Source: JAUWKC01 sp035527845
GTDB lineage: Bacteria; Planctomycetota; Phycisphaerae; Sedimentisphaerales; Anaerobacaceae
Reading direction: 5' to 3'
NCBI GenBank assembly: GCA_035527845.1
Contig: DATKZT010000082.1
Span: 47,223 to 111,222, forward strand
Length of the DNA stretch: 64,000 nt
Numbering within the stretch: the stretch's first letter is position 1; every line of letters starts with the position of its first letter. Shown piece by piece: positions 51,556 to 60,817 of the stretch. Position numbers and translations under genes: made by a program. The notes beneath the pieces were generated by a model. That model was not told the origin of the DNA. It saw nothing but the letters and a program-made list of their open reading frames with translations, and did not search any database.

Positions 51556-53451
51556 CTATTTGCCGCCCCCCGCTTGTTTTTGTAAAATGGTCTCGATTTC
51601 ATCCATGGTTCGATTCATGACGGTCATGGTCTTGTCGAACGGTTCGCGGGTCGTCATGTCCACGCCGGCTTTTTTCAACAGCGCAATCGGATAGTCGGAG
51701 CCGCCCGACGATATGAATTGGATGTATTTTTCCACCTCTCCTTTTCCCCCGCTCAGCACCTTTTCCGATAAGGCCGTGGACGCCGTGAAGGACGTTGAAT
51801 ACTGATACACATAGAAGTCGTAATAGAAGTGCGGGATGTACGCCCATTCGATCTTGTACAAATCGTCGATAAGACAGATGCCCTTATCCTGCCCGTAATA
51901 TTTTGTCAGAATGTCACCATATAGTTCGGTCAGGACGTCGCCCGTCAGCGGCTCGCCGCGCTCGGCCTTTTCGTGCATCTTCAGCTCGAATTCGGCAAAT
52001 TGGGTCTGCCGGAAAACCGTGACCCGGATTCCCTCCAGGTAATTCATCAGCAGGGACACCCGGGTATCGTCGTCTTTCACCTCCTGCAGCATCTTGTTTA
52101 TCAGCAGGGCCTCGTTGAAAGTGGAAGCGACTTCGGCCACGAACGTCGGATAGTCGGCCGTGGCGTAAGGCTGATTCTTGTTCGAATAATAGCTGTGCAT
52201 GGTGTGGCCCAGCTCGTGCGCCAGTGTGCTGACATCATCGTATTGTCCATTGAAATTCAGGAGGATATACGGATGAACGTCGTATGCGCTGCCGTTGGAA
52301 TAGGCCCCCATCTTCTTGCCGGGCGTCGGATAAACGTCGATCCATCGGTCTTCGAATGCCTTTTCCACAACCTTCTGGTACTCCGGGCCCAGCGGTTTCA
52401 ACGAGTCGATAATGAGCTTCTTCGCTTCTTCATAACTGTATTTTAGGTCGATGCCTTTGACCGCGGGCGCGTAAAGGTCCGAGTACTTCAGTGTATCGAC
52501 GCCCAGCATGCGTTTTTTCAGACGCAGGTAACGGTGAAACGAATCGAGGTTCCTGTTCACATTGTCAATAAGGGTATGATAAACCTCTGTCGGGATGTTG
52601 TCGGCGTCCAATTCGCTTGCCAGGGACGATTCGTAATGGCGGGCGCGGGCGTAAAATATATGCTTCTTAACATTGCCATACAGCTGCACGCCGAAGGTCT
52701 GTTTGAAGTCCGCATACATGTTCCAAAATGCCTTGAAGACTGCTTCGCGGTCCCCGCGATTGGGCGAGGCGCGATAACGCGCATAGCCGGCCTGATTCAA
52801 CCGCGCTTTTGTGCCGTCGCTTAGCTGGATCTCGGGAAAGGGCAGCTCCGCATTGCTGAAGACAAGATAGATCGACGCCGGGCTGTCCGCCAGAAGGCTT
52901 GCCTCCGCCAGTATCTTCTCTTCTTTTTCAGATAACTTGTGGGCCTTGCGCCGCTGTATGTCGTGCAGGTACATTCTGTAAACCTTGAGAGCGGGCTCTT
53001 TCGCGATGAACTCGTCGATTTTGTCTTTTTCCATTTCTGCGATTTCCGGCTCGATAAAAGATGCTTTGGAGCTGTAGTCGGTAATAAGCTGCTCCAATTC
53101 CTGCTTCATTGCCAGGTACTTCGAATCGCGCGTATCCTCATCGTATTTCATCGAAGCGTAGCTGTGCAGCCGGCCAAATTCCCTCGAAAGATTACTGTTG
53201 AATTCCAGACAGGCCAGCAGCTCGGACGGCGATCTCGCCAATGCGCCTTTGTACTTTGAAACGTCATCAAATTGAGCGACCAGCTTTTTCACGGCTTGCC
53301 GCCACGCCTCGTCTGAAGCATAGAGGTCTTCGAGCCTCCAGGTGTCCGCGGCAGCAGCTTGCGACCTTTGAAGAGTCTGCGACAGGACCGGCGTCCGAAA
53401 AAACGGAGAAAGCACAACCAATGCCGCGATGAGACTGAAAAGCCTGTTCAT
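51556..53451 (-). CDS. pepF: Secreted oligoendopeptidase F (M3 family)
   Basis: This 631-residue zinc peptidase cleaves short peptides. The active site is STLAHELGHTMHSYYS (HExxH), followed by the Glu-bearing region TFVAEVASTFNEALL. Other family marks are KGALARSPSELLACLEF, FSNAELPFPEIQLSDGTKAR and GSAYDVHPYILLNFNGQYDD. Unlike most PepF, it has a signal peptide (LIAALVVLSPFFRTPVLSQ) at the ATG at 53451, so it probably acts in the periplasm. It is monocistronic. Confidence 0.9.
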   Translation of the reverse strand: MNRLFSLIAALVVLSPFFRTPVLSQTLQRSQAAAADTWRLEDLYASDEAWRQAVKKLVAQFDDVSKYKGALARSPSELLACLEFNSNLSREFGRLHSYASMKYDEDTRDSKYLAMKQELEQLITDYSSKASFIEPEIAEMEKDKIDEFIAKEPALKVYRMYLHDIQRRKAHKLSEKEEKILAEASLLADSPASIYLVFSNAELPFPEIQLSDGTKARLNQAGYARYRASPNRGDREAVFKAFWNMYADFKQTFGVQLYGNVKKHIFYARARHYESSLASELDADNIPTEVYHTLIDNVNRNLDSFHRYLRLKKRMLGVDTLKYSDLYAPAVKGIDLKYSYEEAKKLIIDSLKPLGPEYQKVVEKAFEDRWIDVYPTPGKKMGAYSNGSAYDVHPYILLNFNGQYDDVSTLAHELGHTMHSYYSNKNQPYATADYPTFVAEVASTFNEALLINKMLQEVKDDDTRVSLLMNYLEGIRVTVFRQTQFAEFELKMHEKAERGEPLTGDVLTELYGDILTKYYGQDKGICLIDDLYKIEWAYIPHFYYDFYVYQYSTSFTASTALSEKVLSGGKGEVEKYIQFISSGGSDYPIALLKKAGVDMTTREPFDKTMTVMNRTMDEIETILQKQAGGGK

Positions 53452-54157
53452 GGTACGCCCTTTCAAACAGATATTTGCAGCGCTCGATACAGTATTTCGA
53501 CCACTCATGGATTTCCAGATTACTAAGCACATCTTAAACGGTCAGGCAGGTCCTCGCAACCCCGGAAAGCTCAGGATTTTGAGCGGAGAAACTTCTGGTC
53601 TGCCAGCCCGACTTCATTGCGCCGGACGCCCTTATGGAAGGCCCACAGGCAGGACGACGGCACAGATGACTCCCAATCGCACCGAACCTGTGCCGCCCAA
53701 GCCTCGGGGGTGCTTTTTCGTCCCGGCCTCTTGCAGCAGGACGCCTGCAAGAAGTGTGGGCCCTTGAGATCAGCTTTACCCGGAACACGCCTTTCGCCCA
53801 AACAACGGCAATCTACAACCGCCGGCCTTGGTTTTATCAGACCGCCTCAGTTTCAGTGCAGGCAATTCTGCCGCACCGACAGAGGCTGGGCGGCACGGGC
53901 CGGTTGCGCCCGTCCAGGGCCAAAGAGGCGCTGGCGCCTGCGCAAATGTAGCAAAAACAGTACTGAAAAGCCAAATTCACGTAAAGTTGTTGCGTGGACA
54001 AGCCGATACTTAATTTGTGTGTTCGTGCTGCAAGAGCAGAACAATGAAGGGAAGGTTTCCCGTTAGTTACGTTTGCCGTGCGGGCCTTTTCGCGAGCAAA
54101 AGACCGAAGCAGGGCCTGCGCGGCTGCGAGACACGGGCCAGAGAGAGAGGGTGATTT
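53452..54157. other. Spacer, 700 bp, no gene recognised
   Basis: No frame in this stretch has a credible start, ribosome site and protein-like composition together. Some open frames are Arg/Cys/Pro-rich shadows of GC-rich sequence. The region before 54158 has a purine-rich ribosome site (GAGAGAGAGGGTG). Confidence 0.5.
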
Positions 54158-54703
54158 ATGTCGCTTCAATCAAGAGAAGCAAGGGTCTTCACCACATTGC
54201 TGGTTTCAATGACGGTCTGCGCGCTGTTGATGCTCGCATTGGGTAAGAATCCACCTTCGGCGGGCGCCTTTTGCCTTAACAGCTACTGGCGCCTGGAGGC
54301 GGTCGAAGATGTGATTCGGTCCCGAGCCAGTCAACACGCGGGTCGCTGGGACGCGATCGAAGTTTACTACAGCGGCAGCAAGGGTGGAAACATCGAGCAG
54401 CTCGCATCGCTGCGAGGGCTGGCAAGCGTCGAGGAGCTTAACTGCCATTTTGTCATCTACAACGGTCTGGGCGGAGCAGACGGCCGGATACAATCCACCG
54501 AACGATGGCAAAGACAATGGTCCGCCGTGCCGCAGTCCACATGGAAGGGCAGCGAGAAAACCATCCGGATCTGCGTTATCTCAACAGGCAAAATCGACCC
54601 GCCAACGGACTACCAGATAAAAAGGGTCGAGGAGCTTGTGGAGCAGCTGCGCGGCAAGTTCGATATTGCACGCGAATCGGTTCGCTATCCGGACGATTGG
54701 TAG
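54158..54703 (+). CDS. Secreted amidase_2-like protein
   Basis: This 181-residue protein has an N-terminal membrane/signal helix (FTTLLVSMTVCALLMLALG). The middle has CHFVIYNGLGGADGRIQSTE and ERWQRQWSAVPQ, reminiscent of the N-acetylmuramoyl-L-alanine amidase/PGRP fold with the HFVI strand and DG-I-T-RW motif. The first strand is IEVYYSGSKGGN, where a catalytic His pair is expected, so at least one zinc ligand looks missing. I think it is a wall-binding or degenerate amidase. It lies 235 bp upstream of mreB, which fits a cell-envelope link. Confidence is modest. Confidence 0.55.
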   Translation: MSLQSREARVFTTLLVSMTVCALLMLALGKNPPSAGAFCLNSYWRLEAVEDVIRSRASQHAGRWDAIEVYYSGSKGGNIEQLASLRGLASVEELNCHFVIYNGLGGADGRIQSTERWQRQWSAVPQSTWKGSEKTIRICVISTGKIDPPTDYQIKRVEELVEQLRGKFDIARESVRYPDDW

Positions 54704-54939
54704 TAGGCTAAGCCCACCGGACAGAAGCAGAGCCCGTCACCATATAGGACCTGACAAACTTGGCTGCGCGCCAGGAACGACAACATCCCATAAAAACGCC
54801 CCGGATGTGATTATATTGCCGCAGTATATTAACAGCCAAATCCGCCTTAAGTGGGGATTTGCCGAGGCCGATACGGATAAGGGACCGTGGCGCACGGGTG
54901 AAGGTCTGGAAGAACCGATACCTGGGAAAGGACCGAGAA

Positions 54940-56031
54940 ATGTTAAAGAAGCCGAGACTATTGCTGAACGCACTCTTTGGGTGGTTCGACGGCTGGCTGG
55001 GAATGGACATGGGCATTGATCTTGGCACGTGCACGACCGTGGTATGTGCCCGGGGGCGGGGGATAGTGCTGAATGAACCTTCGGTAGTCGCGATTAACAA
55101 AGCTACGAAAGTCGTCCTCAATGACGGCGAGGCCGTGGGTACGGTCGCACGCCAGATGTTGGGCAAGACGCCCGGTTCAATCAGTGCGATAAGACCGTTG
55201 AAAGACGGCGTGATAAGCGATTTCGAAACCACCGAAGCGATGCTCAGCTACTTTATGCGAAAGGTTCGCGGCACAAGACGAGGAGTATTGGTCAAGCCTC
55301 GCGTCGTGATTGCCATCCCCAGCGGGATCACGGCTGTGGAGCGCCGTGCCGTCATCGACTGTGCCGAACGCGCCGGAGCCCGCAAGGTCTACCTCGTGGA
55401 TGAACCGCTGGCCGCCGGGATAGGGGCCGGACTTCCCATTACGAACCCAACCGCGTCGATGATTGTGGACATCGGCGGCGGCACGACCGAAGTGGCCATA
55501 ATGAGCCTCGCGGACATAGCCGTAAGTGAATCCGTCCGCGTCGGCGGAGATGACATGGACGAGGCCATAATAAATCACCTCAAGAAGACATACAATCTGC
55601 AAATTGGCGAGCGGCGCGCCGAAGCGGTGAAAATGGAAATAGGCTCGGCGGCGCCGCTGGAAGAGGAATTGACGATGGAGGTCGCCGGCCGAGACACTAT
55701 CTCCGGGCTGCCGCGAAAAATCACGATAACCAGCGAGGAGATCCGCCAGGCGCTTCGCGACCCCATCTCGGCGATCATAGATGCCGTCACTCGTACGCTC
55801 GAAAGGGCGGCGCCGGAGCTCTCGGCGGACCTCATCGACAATGGCATCCACATCTGCGGGGGAGGGTCGCTCCTGCGGGGGATGGCCAGGATGCTGGCAA
55901 ACGCGACCGGCCTGAAGGTTCAGCAGGTGGAGAATCCGCTGATCTCGGTAGCCCAGGGCACGAGTATTTACCTTGAAAATCTCGAGTTGTGGAAAGACGC
56001 CGTAGAGGATGGCGACTACGGATGGGAATAG
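54940..56031 (+). CDS. mreB: Cell shape protein MreB
   Basis: This 363-residue actin-like filament protein guides cell-wall synthesis. Its motifs are GIDLGTCTTVVCARGRGIVL (phosphate 1), AIRPLKDGVISDFETTEAML, VVIAIPSGITAVERRAV, DEPLAAGIGAGLPI (connect 1), SMIVDIGGGTTEVAIMS (phosphate 2) and HICGGGSLLRGMA. The ATG at 54940 (MLKKPRLLLNALFGWFDGWL) is preferred, leaving an amphipathic N-terminus that may bind the membrane. It is followed by mreC after 67 nt. The presence of mreB/mreC in a planctomycete is consistent with known retention in some Phycisphaerae. Confidence 0.93.
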   Translation: MLKKPRLLLNALFGWFDGWLGMDMGIDLGTCTTVVCARGRGIVLNEPSVVAINKATKVVLNDGEAVGTVARQMLGKTPGSISAIRPLKDGVISDFETTEAMLSYFMRKVRGTRRGVLVKPRVVIAIPSGITAVERRAVIDCAERAGARKVYLVDEPLAAGIGAGLPITNPTASMIVDIGGGTTEVAIMSLADIAVSESVRVGGDDMDEAIINHLKKTYNLQIGERRAEAVKMEIGSAAPLEEELTMEVAGRDTISGLPRKITITSEEIRQALRDPISAIIDAVTRTLERAAPELSADLIDNGIHICGGGSLLRGMARMLANATGLKVQQVENPLISVAQGTSIYLENLELWKDAVEDGDYGWE

Positions 56032-56098
56032 GCGGTCACGCCCCCGGCATGGAGGCTGATCAGGGGCCGCCCAGGGCGCCACTGAGCAAGACACAATC

Positions 56099-56941
56099 AT
56101 GGCAAGAAGAGAAAACGCAATCTCCAGCCCAATACTGTTTGCCTGGTTAATGTCGGCGGGGCTCATCTTTTTCTTCACGCCCCAGCACTGGGGCAACAAG
56201 CTGCAATTCTCCTTTTCTCGCATTCTCGCCGCGCCTTTGAGTCTGGGCAGGAAGCTTTCGCTTCCGATGGGGATGAGAGGGGTATCCGCCGGGACAGCGA
56301 ACACGAGCAGATACAATCTTCTTCGCAATGAGCTGGCAAACATCAAGGAGCAGCTCGCCCTTGAGCGCCAGAAGGTTGAAAGACTTTCGGGTCTGCGCGA
56401 CAGGTCGGTGTGGAAGGGTGTCAGTTTTGTGCTGGCGGATATAATCACCGCCGCACACAACGGCGCCCGAAGCCGCCTCGTTATAAATCGCGGAACGAAC
56501 GACGGCCTGGCCGTGGGACAGTTTGTTCTCGGTGACAATAGCATCATCGGCACAATTTCAGAGATTGACTCACGCACGGCACAGGTAACGCTCATAACCG
56601 ACCCCGCATCGAAGATTGCGGTCAAGATATCGGAGGGCAGGGACATCGGGAGCTTCAATCAGGCGGAGTTGGGCGCCGAAGCCGAGGCAATAATGCAGGG
56701 CGCGGGGGAGAATTCGGCAAAGGTGCTGCTGGTTCCGGCAAAACACAAGGTGGAACTGGGCGCCGTGGTTTACGCGCAGAAAAAACCGGGGTTTCTCGAT
56801 ACGGCCACCGTCGCCGCAATCGTAAGCAAATTCAGAAGGGACGCTGAAAATCCGCTGCTGTGGGACATAACGGTCGAGCCTGCCTGCGAGATAGAAGGCC
56901 TGAAGGAGGTGGCGGTGGTGGTAATGAATCCGCAGGAATAA
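56099..56941 (+). CDS. mreC: Cell shape protein MreC
   Basis: This 280-residue periplasmic protein links MreB filaments to the elongation machinery. It has an N-terminal membrane helix (ILFAWLMSAGLIFFFTP), a coiled coil (NLLRNELANIKEQLALERQK) and the beta-barrel part (LVINRGTNDGLAVGQFVLGD, ITDPASKIAVKISE). Length is typical. MreD, which usually follows, is not seen; the next gene is on the other strand. Confidence 0.88.
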   Translation: MARRENAISSPILFAWLMSAGLIFFFTPQHWGNKLQFSFSRILAAPLSLGRKLSLPMGMRGVSAGTANTSRYNLLRNELANIKEQLALERQKVERLSGLRDRSVWKGVSFVLADIITAAHNGARSRLVINRGTNDGLAVGQFVLGDNSIIGTISEIDSRTAQVTLITDPASKIAVKISEGRDIGSFNQAELGAEAEAIMQGAGENSAKVLLVPAKHKVELGAVVYAQKKPGFLDTATVAAIVSKFRRDAENPLLWDITVEPACEIEGLKEVAVVVMNPQE

Positions 56942-57117
56942 GGACCTTCTGCCGTAACCGGGCTTGGTATCTCGCGGAGCGTCAAGCCTATCGCGACGCA
57001 AATACTCCAAATTTGAAGCACCAAGTACGTGATTATCTCAAATCCCGAATTTAGAATGTTCGAGACCGCCCGCGACTTTTTTGACGGCTTGCTCAGGCGC
57101 CCAGGCGCGGCAGGAAA

Positions 57118-57438
57118 TCATTCGACAGTGACGGCTGTGCCGCTGGCGCTGACCATCAGCATCGCAGCCTGAGCACCGACCGTCTCATAGTCGAGATCGA
57201 TGCCGACGACCGCGTTCGCACCGAGCTGGGCGGCCTGCTGCTCGACCTCCTGCAGGGCTATTTCGCGGGCCCTTCGCAGCTCCTTTTCATAGGCCGCCGA
57301 GCGCCCGCCGACGATATCGCGTATGCCGGCAAAGAAATCCTTGAAGATGTTCGCGCCGAGGATGGCCTCCCCTGTAACTATCGCATGATACTGCTTGATT
57401 GCTCTGCCCTGAATAGTGGGGGTCGTTGATAGAATCAT
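57118..57438 (-). CDS. YbjQ-family protein
   Basis: This 106-residue protein belongs to the YbjQ (UPF0145) family of small heavy-metal-binding-like proteins whose role is unclear. The family marks are MILSTTPTIQGRAIKQYHAI, GEAILGANIFKDFFAGIRDI and AAQLGANAVVGIDLDYETVG. The ATG at 57438 has CAGGAG eight bases upstream. It is a lone gene pointing against mreC. Confidence 0.88.
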   Translation of the reverse strand: MILSTTPTIQGRAIKQYHAIVTGEAILGANIFKDFFAGIRDIVGGRSAAYEKELRRAREIALQEVEQQAAQLGANAVVGIDLDYETVGAQAAMLMVSASGTAVTVE

Positions 57439-57550
57439 TTCCAAGCTCCTGTTTCCAATTGCCGTGACTATTGATTATGCGCCTCCCCGAAAAGCTGAAA
57501 GCGCTACTGTGGAAACCATTCCGAACGCTCCGAGGGTCGTCTTCATCTGC

Positions 57551-58549
57551 TTAGGCAGAGCCTTCTTGTTCTTTGGCGTCACCATCTTGTGGGTCGAATC
57601 TGGGGTCGATGGGACCTTTGTACCAGATGTTCACTCCGAACGTACCGAGAACACCAAAAGCCAGAAGAAGGAAACCAATGTATTGAGCAGGAAGGAAATC
57701 AATTTTCCATCCCCTGTATCCAGCGTAGATGAGAGCAACTCCGACGCAAATTATATAAACGACACTCAATCTGCGCCAGCGTTTTCTCTGGTTACGTTTT
57801 ATACTTGCAGCCGTAGGGTTTTTCATTTCATTTTCCACCTCACGCCGTTCCAAGTAATGTTGAAGCCAGATGAGTATAAGCACGAGAGGATACGCGACGC
57901 CTATGGCAATAATCCCCCGTATCAATTCACTCTTTGGTCTGGTCGTTTGCCCTGAAAGCAGATCAGATATAAATGCGATCAGTAAGGCGATGCACAATAT
58001 ATGACATGCGATGGCTTTAGGACTGAGCAAAGCGCGCACAAGAGAGACCTTCGAAGATTGCGCGTGCGCCGGACTTGTGCCAGCGGTTACAGGGCATCGT
58101 TGGCTGTTTAAACCGATCCAATCGTCTGTACATCGGTTCTCACCAAGTTTCAGAGCGTCGAATTCGTCGCACGCACCACCCTTCGTTACACCAAGGCAAC
58201 GCAGGGCGTTGTTGATAGCGTCACGGCCGACCACCAGTCGTTGTTCAAATCGTTCCTGTTTCACAACGAAGCTGGCTTGCGTTCCAAGACCGCCGAAGAA
58301 TTCAGCCTCGATGTAGGCCAGCGTCCCCCCTTTGGAGACCTTCTTAATGAGTACCTCCAGGGGGTGTGGAATCACGGTTGATTCCTGGCCCGTAAAAGGT
58401 AGTAGTGGGATGCCCAAGTCCCGGCGCAAGCTCTCTGTGAGAGGTATCATCCCGAAGCCCTGCGGTATGGCGACAACCATGACATTGGGTTCGTGCAAAG
58501 CAGCCAGCACTCCGACAGGACCGATTATTGCCTGGATGGTGTATGACAT
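57551..58549 (-). CDS. Unknown N-terminal domain fused to membrane domain
   Basis: This is a 332-residue protein. Residues 1 to about 145 form a soluble domain (MSYTIQAIIGPVGVLAALHE, GFGMIPLTESLRRDLGI, YIEAEFFGGLGTQASFVV) like stand-alone proteins of unknown function in other bacteria. The rest has four likely transmembrane helices (IACHILCIALLIAFISDLLS, IAIGVAYPLVLILIWLQHYL, VVYIICVGVALIYAGYRG, IGFLLLAFGVLGTFGVNIWY). The joint is at about SSKVSLVRALLSPKA. The start ATG at 58549 is the first in frame. The combination is unusual, and an assembly joint is possible but the frame is clean. Confidence 0.62.
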   Translation of the reverse strand: MSYTIQAIIGPVGVLAALHEPNVMVVAIPQGFGMIPLTESLRRDLGIPLLPFTGQESTVIPHPLEVLIKKVSKGGTLAYIEAEFFGGLGTQASFVVKQERFEQRLVVGRDAINNALRCLGVTKGGACDEFDALKLGENRCTDDWIGLNSQRCPVTAGTSPAHAQSSKVSLVRALLSPKAIACHILCIALLIAFISDLLSGQTTRPKSELIRGIIAIGVAYPLVLILIWLQHYLERREVENEMKNPTAASIKRNQRKRWRRLSVVYIICVGVALIYAGYRGWKIDFLPAQYIGFLLLAFGVLGTFGVNIWYKGPIDPRFDPQDGDAKEQEGSA

Positions 58550-59032
58550 TTTCTATCCTCGTAGCTACTGCTTGCGTGACTACTGAATAAGAACTTTGTT
58601 TTCAGACTCCGTGCCCTTGGGGTCGTGCAGCACATAATGGTGTGCACGACACAGCTTACAGTTTCTTGCCGCTTACCGGAATGTGCACCTCGGCGACCCA
58701 CGCAGACATGCCAATCAAGTATCCGTTCGCCGGTGCATACGTCTTTCTGAAGAAAGAGTATCAGAAAGAAATTTTGGCGTCAAGGCAGGAAATAACATGA
58801 ATCGTACCCGAGGCGGAAGCGCAACCCGAGTAAATGTTTGCCGCACGGCGGACTTATCGTTCGGGGGCGGCTGGTCACGTGGCATTGTCGCAGTCGCGCC
58901 AATTTCTTTATCGGGTCTTGCGGGGGGTGGATATTCCACAATCTTTGCCGGGCCGATTTGGACCGCACGGGGACGTTGCTTATACTTTATTAAGTGGAAA
59001 TAATGATGGTCTGAACATCGGGGGAACCAATT
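58550..59032. other. Spacer without clear gene
   Basis: No full gene is visible. On the minus strand a short frame near 58580-58670 ends NCKLCRAHHYVLHDPKGT-like (C-x2-C-x3-H), perhaps a relic of a zinc-finger gene. It has no start and is interrupted. Confidence 0.4.
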
Positions 59033-59452
59033 ATGAAAATCAAGAGTCTGCTGTCATGGACAGTCGTGGCGGCTTTTGTGGTATTGATGCTGGCCTCGTG
59101 CTCGACTACGAGGGTGGTGTACCCATCGCCGGGCAACAAGATAGGCCACGGGCCTCCCCCGCACGCACCGGCGCACGGTTGTCGTCGGAAGCTGCCGGCC
59201 GGCGTGGAGGTTGTTCTCGACACCGATTGCGGGGTCTATGTGGTGGTAGGCATGGACGGGCATTTCTGGCTGGACGGTTATTACTACCGCTTTTACAACG
59301 GGGGATGGCAAGTGAGCGTGAGCCTTGATGGCGGCTGGAAAGCGGCAGGTGACGAGACGCTGCCGCCGGGGCTTCGCGGCAAGTACAAACCCAAGCACGC
59401 CTCGCAGCAGCATCCTGGCCGCGGGTGGGGCCTGGCCAAGAAGAACCGATAA
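59033..59452 (+). CDS. Small lipoprotein, YXWV/DUF6515-like
   Basis: This 139-residue protein has a lipoprotein signal (VVAAFVVLMLASCSTTR; lipobox LASC). The mature part contains MDGHFWLDGYYYRFYNGGWQ and VSLDGGWKAAGDE, matching the short tyrosine-rich beta repeat of many outer-membrane-facing lipoproteins of unknown function. A basic tail (KPKHASQQHPGRGWGLAKKN) ends it. Confidence 0.75.
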   Translation: MKIKSLLSWTVVAAFVVLMLASCSTTRVVYPSPGNKIGHGPPPHAPAHGCRRKLPAGVEVVLDTDCGVYVVVGMDGHFWLDGYYYRFYNGGWQVSVSLDGGWKAAGDETLPPGLRGKYKPKHASQQHPGRGWGLAKKNR

Positions 59453-59910
59453 GGGCAGTAAGGAAGCAGAGCACATAGCTACTGAAGCGCTGCGGAGGAT
59501 TGGCGCCAGACATAGCAAGGCCACAGCAGATGGACTCAGAGGCAGTGGGGGGGGCAGAGTTCTTCGACCACGCTGAGCATGACTGTCGCCGGCCCTATCT
59601 CGCATTGCGCTGCGCTAAGTGCTCGATCTATTGTCAATTGCGCCACAAACCCGAGAAAGCATACACTCCATAATATTTCCTCGCCGATTCATCGTCTTTG
59701 GCGGCAATTTCACCATCGAACAGTGCTCTGTCGGGCGGCGTAAGTCGCTGCGGCAGCGGCAATAGACAATTCCTTGAACTCTTCCTCTTTCCGACGCCCC
59801 TGCCGCCACATTTCACCGAAAGATGAAAAAGACGCATGCCCGCAATTGCACATCCGCCGACGATGTGGTAAGGTGTGCGCGGTTCGAAGAGACATTTAAG
59901 GAGAATGGTC
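59453..59910. other. Spacer with possible decayed gene
   Basis: On the minus strand (about 59634-59800) two overlapping frames together give GEMWRQGRRKEEEFKELSIA and LTPPDRALFDGEIAAKDDES plus ARKYYGVYAFSGLWRN. They look like one frameshifted gene that I cannot name. There is no ribosome site. Otherwise nothing is recognised. Confidence 0.35.
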
Positions 59911-60741
59911 ATGAAGCGTGTGTTGATTTTGGTGTTGGCGGCTCAGGTCGCCCTGTTTGTCGGCGGATGCGAGAAGAAGTCGGGCGGTCCTTCGGGCCCC
60001 GGTGATGTGGAAGGCGGCGCCGAGCCGGCTGTGAGGGAGCGGGAGGCATTTAGTCCCCCGGTAGTGGTGGAAGAGGAGGAAGTGGTTGAGCCGGACCCAA
60101 ATCGCGGACTGGCGGGCTGGTGGAAGCTTGATGAGGATTCCGGCACAACGGCGGCGGATTCATCTGGAAACGGGCGTGACGGTACGCTTATGGGCAACGT
60201 CTCTTTTGACAATAACTCGGTTGAGGGCCAGGTGGGCAATGCGCTCAGGCTGGAGGGCAAAGGCGTTTACATCCAGATAACCGGATACAAGGGTGTGACG
60301 GGTACTGCGCCGCGGACGGTGGCGGCGTGGATTAAGACGGAGCATGATAACGGCCAGATATTGTCGTGGGGGCGCGAGGAGGGCGGTGCGATGTTCAACT
60401 TCGGCTTTGTGCCGGGCCGGCGCCGGGTCGGGGTGACGCCAGAGGGTGGGTATCTGTATATGAAGGATAGTACGACCGACAACAAGTGGCACCACGTGGC
60501 GGCCGTTGTCGAGGAGGCGGCGCTGCCGAACCTGTATGACAATGTGAAGCTGTTTCTGGACGGGGATGCGGCGGTGATTCACGATATCGGTGTTCTGGAC
60601 CTGTATCCGATTCAGACGGGCAGCGACTTGGATGTTAGCGTCGGCAAGGGCTTCAGCGGCGCTCTCGATGACGTGCGGCTGTATGACCGCGCCCTGACCG
60701 AGAAGGAGATAGAGCTGCTCTATAAGTCCACGAAGAAGTAA
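59911..60741 (+). CDS. LamG-domain lipoprotein
   Basis: This 276-residue protein has a lipoprotein signal (RVLILVLAAQVALFVGGCEK; Cys after GG), an acidic linker (VVVEEEEVVEPDPNRG) and a concanavalin-like LamG/laminin domain: GLAGWWKLDEDSGTTAADSS, GKGVYIQITGYKGVTGTAPR, TVAAWIKTEHDNGQI, KWHHVAAVVE, KLFLDGDAAVIH and FSGALDDVRLYDRALTEKEI. LamG domains bind sugars. The ATG at 59911 is used because AAGGAG is seven bases upstream. A TTTAAGGAGAATG overlap shows the earlier ATG is too close. Confidence 0.85.
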   Translation: MKRVLILVLAAQVALFVGGCEKKSGGPSGPGDVEGGAEPAVREREAFSPPVVVEEEEVVEPDPNRGLAGWWKLDEDSGTTAADSSGNGRDGTLMGNVSFDNNSVEGQVGNALRLEGKGVYIQITGYKGVTGTAPRTVAAWIKTEHDNGQILSWGREEGGAMFNFGFVPGRRRVGVTPEGGYLYMKDSTTDNKWHHVAAVVEEAALPNLYDNVKLFLDGDAAVIHDIGVLDLYPIQTGSDLDVSVGKGFSGALDDVRLYDRALTEKEIELLYKSTKK

Positions 60742-60817
60742 TCAAGGGGCGAACACAGACAGACATGCGCCCGCTACAGTGTGGTACCTCCTCGGCGATG
60801 ACCGAGCCAACACGTTT

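Noticed and set aside
58580..58670. Zinc-finger gene end (C-x2-C-x3-H) on the minus strand
   Set aside because: The frame has a stop just upstream, no start codon and no support from neighbours, so it is noted only in the spacer entry.
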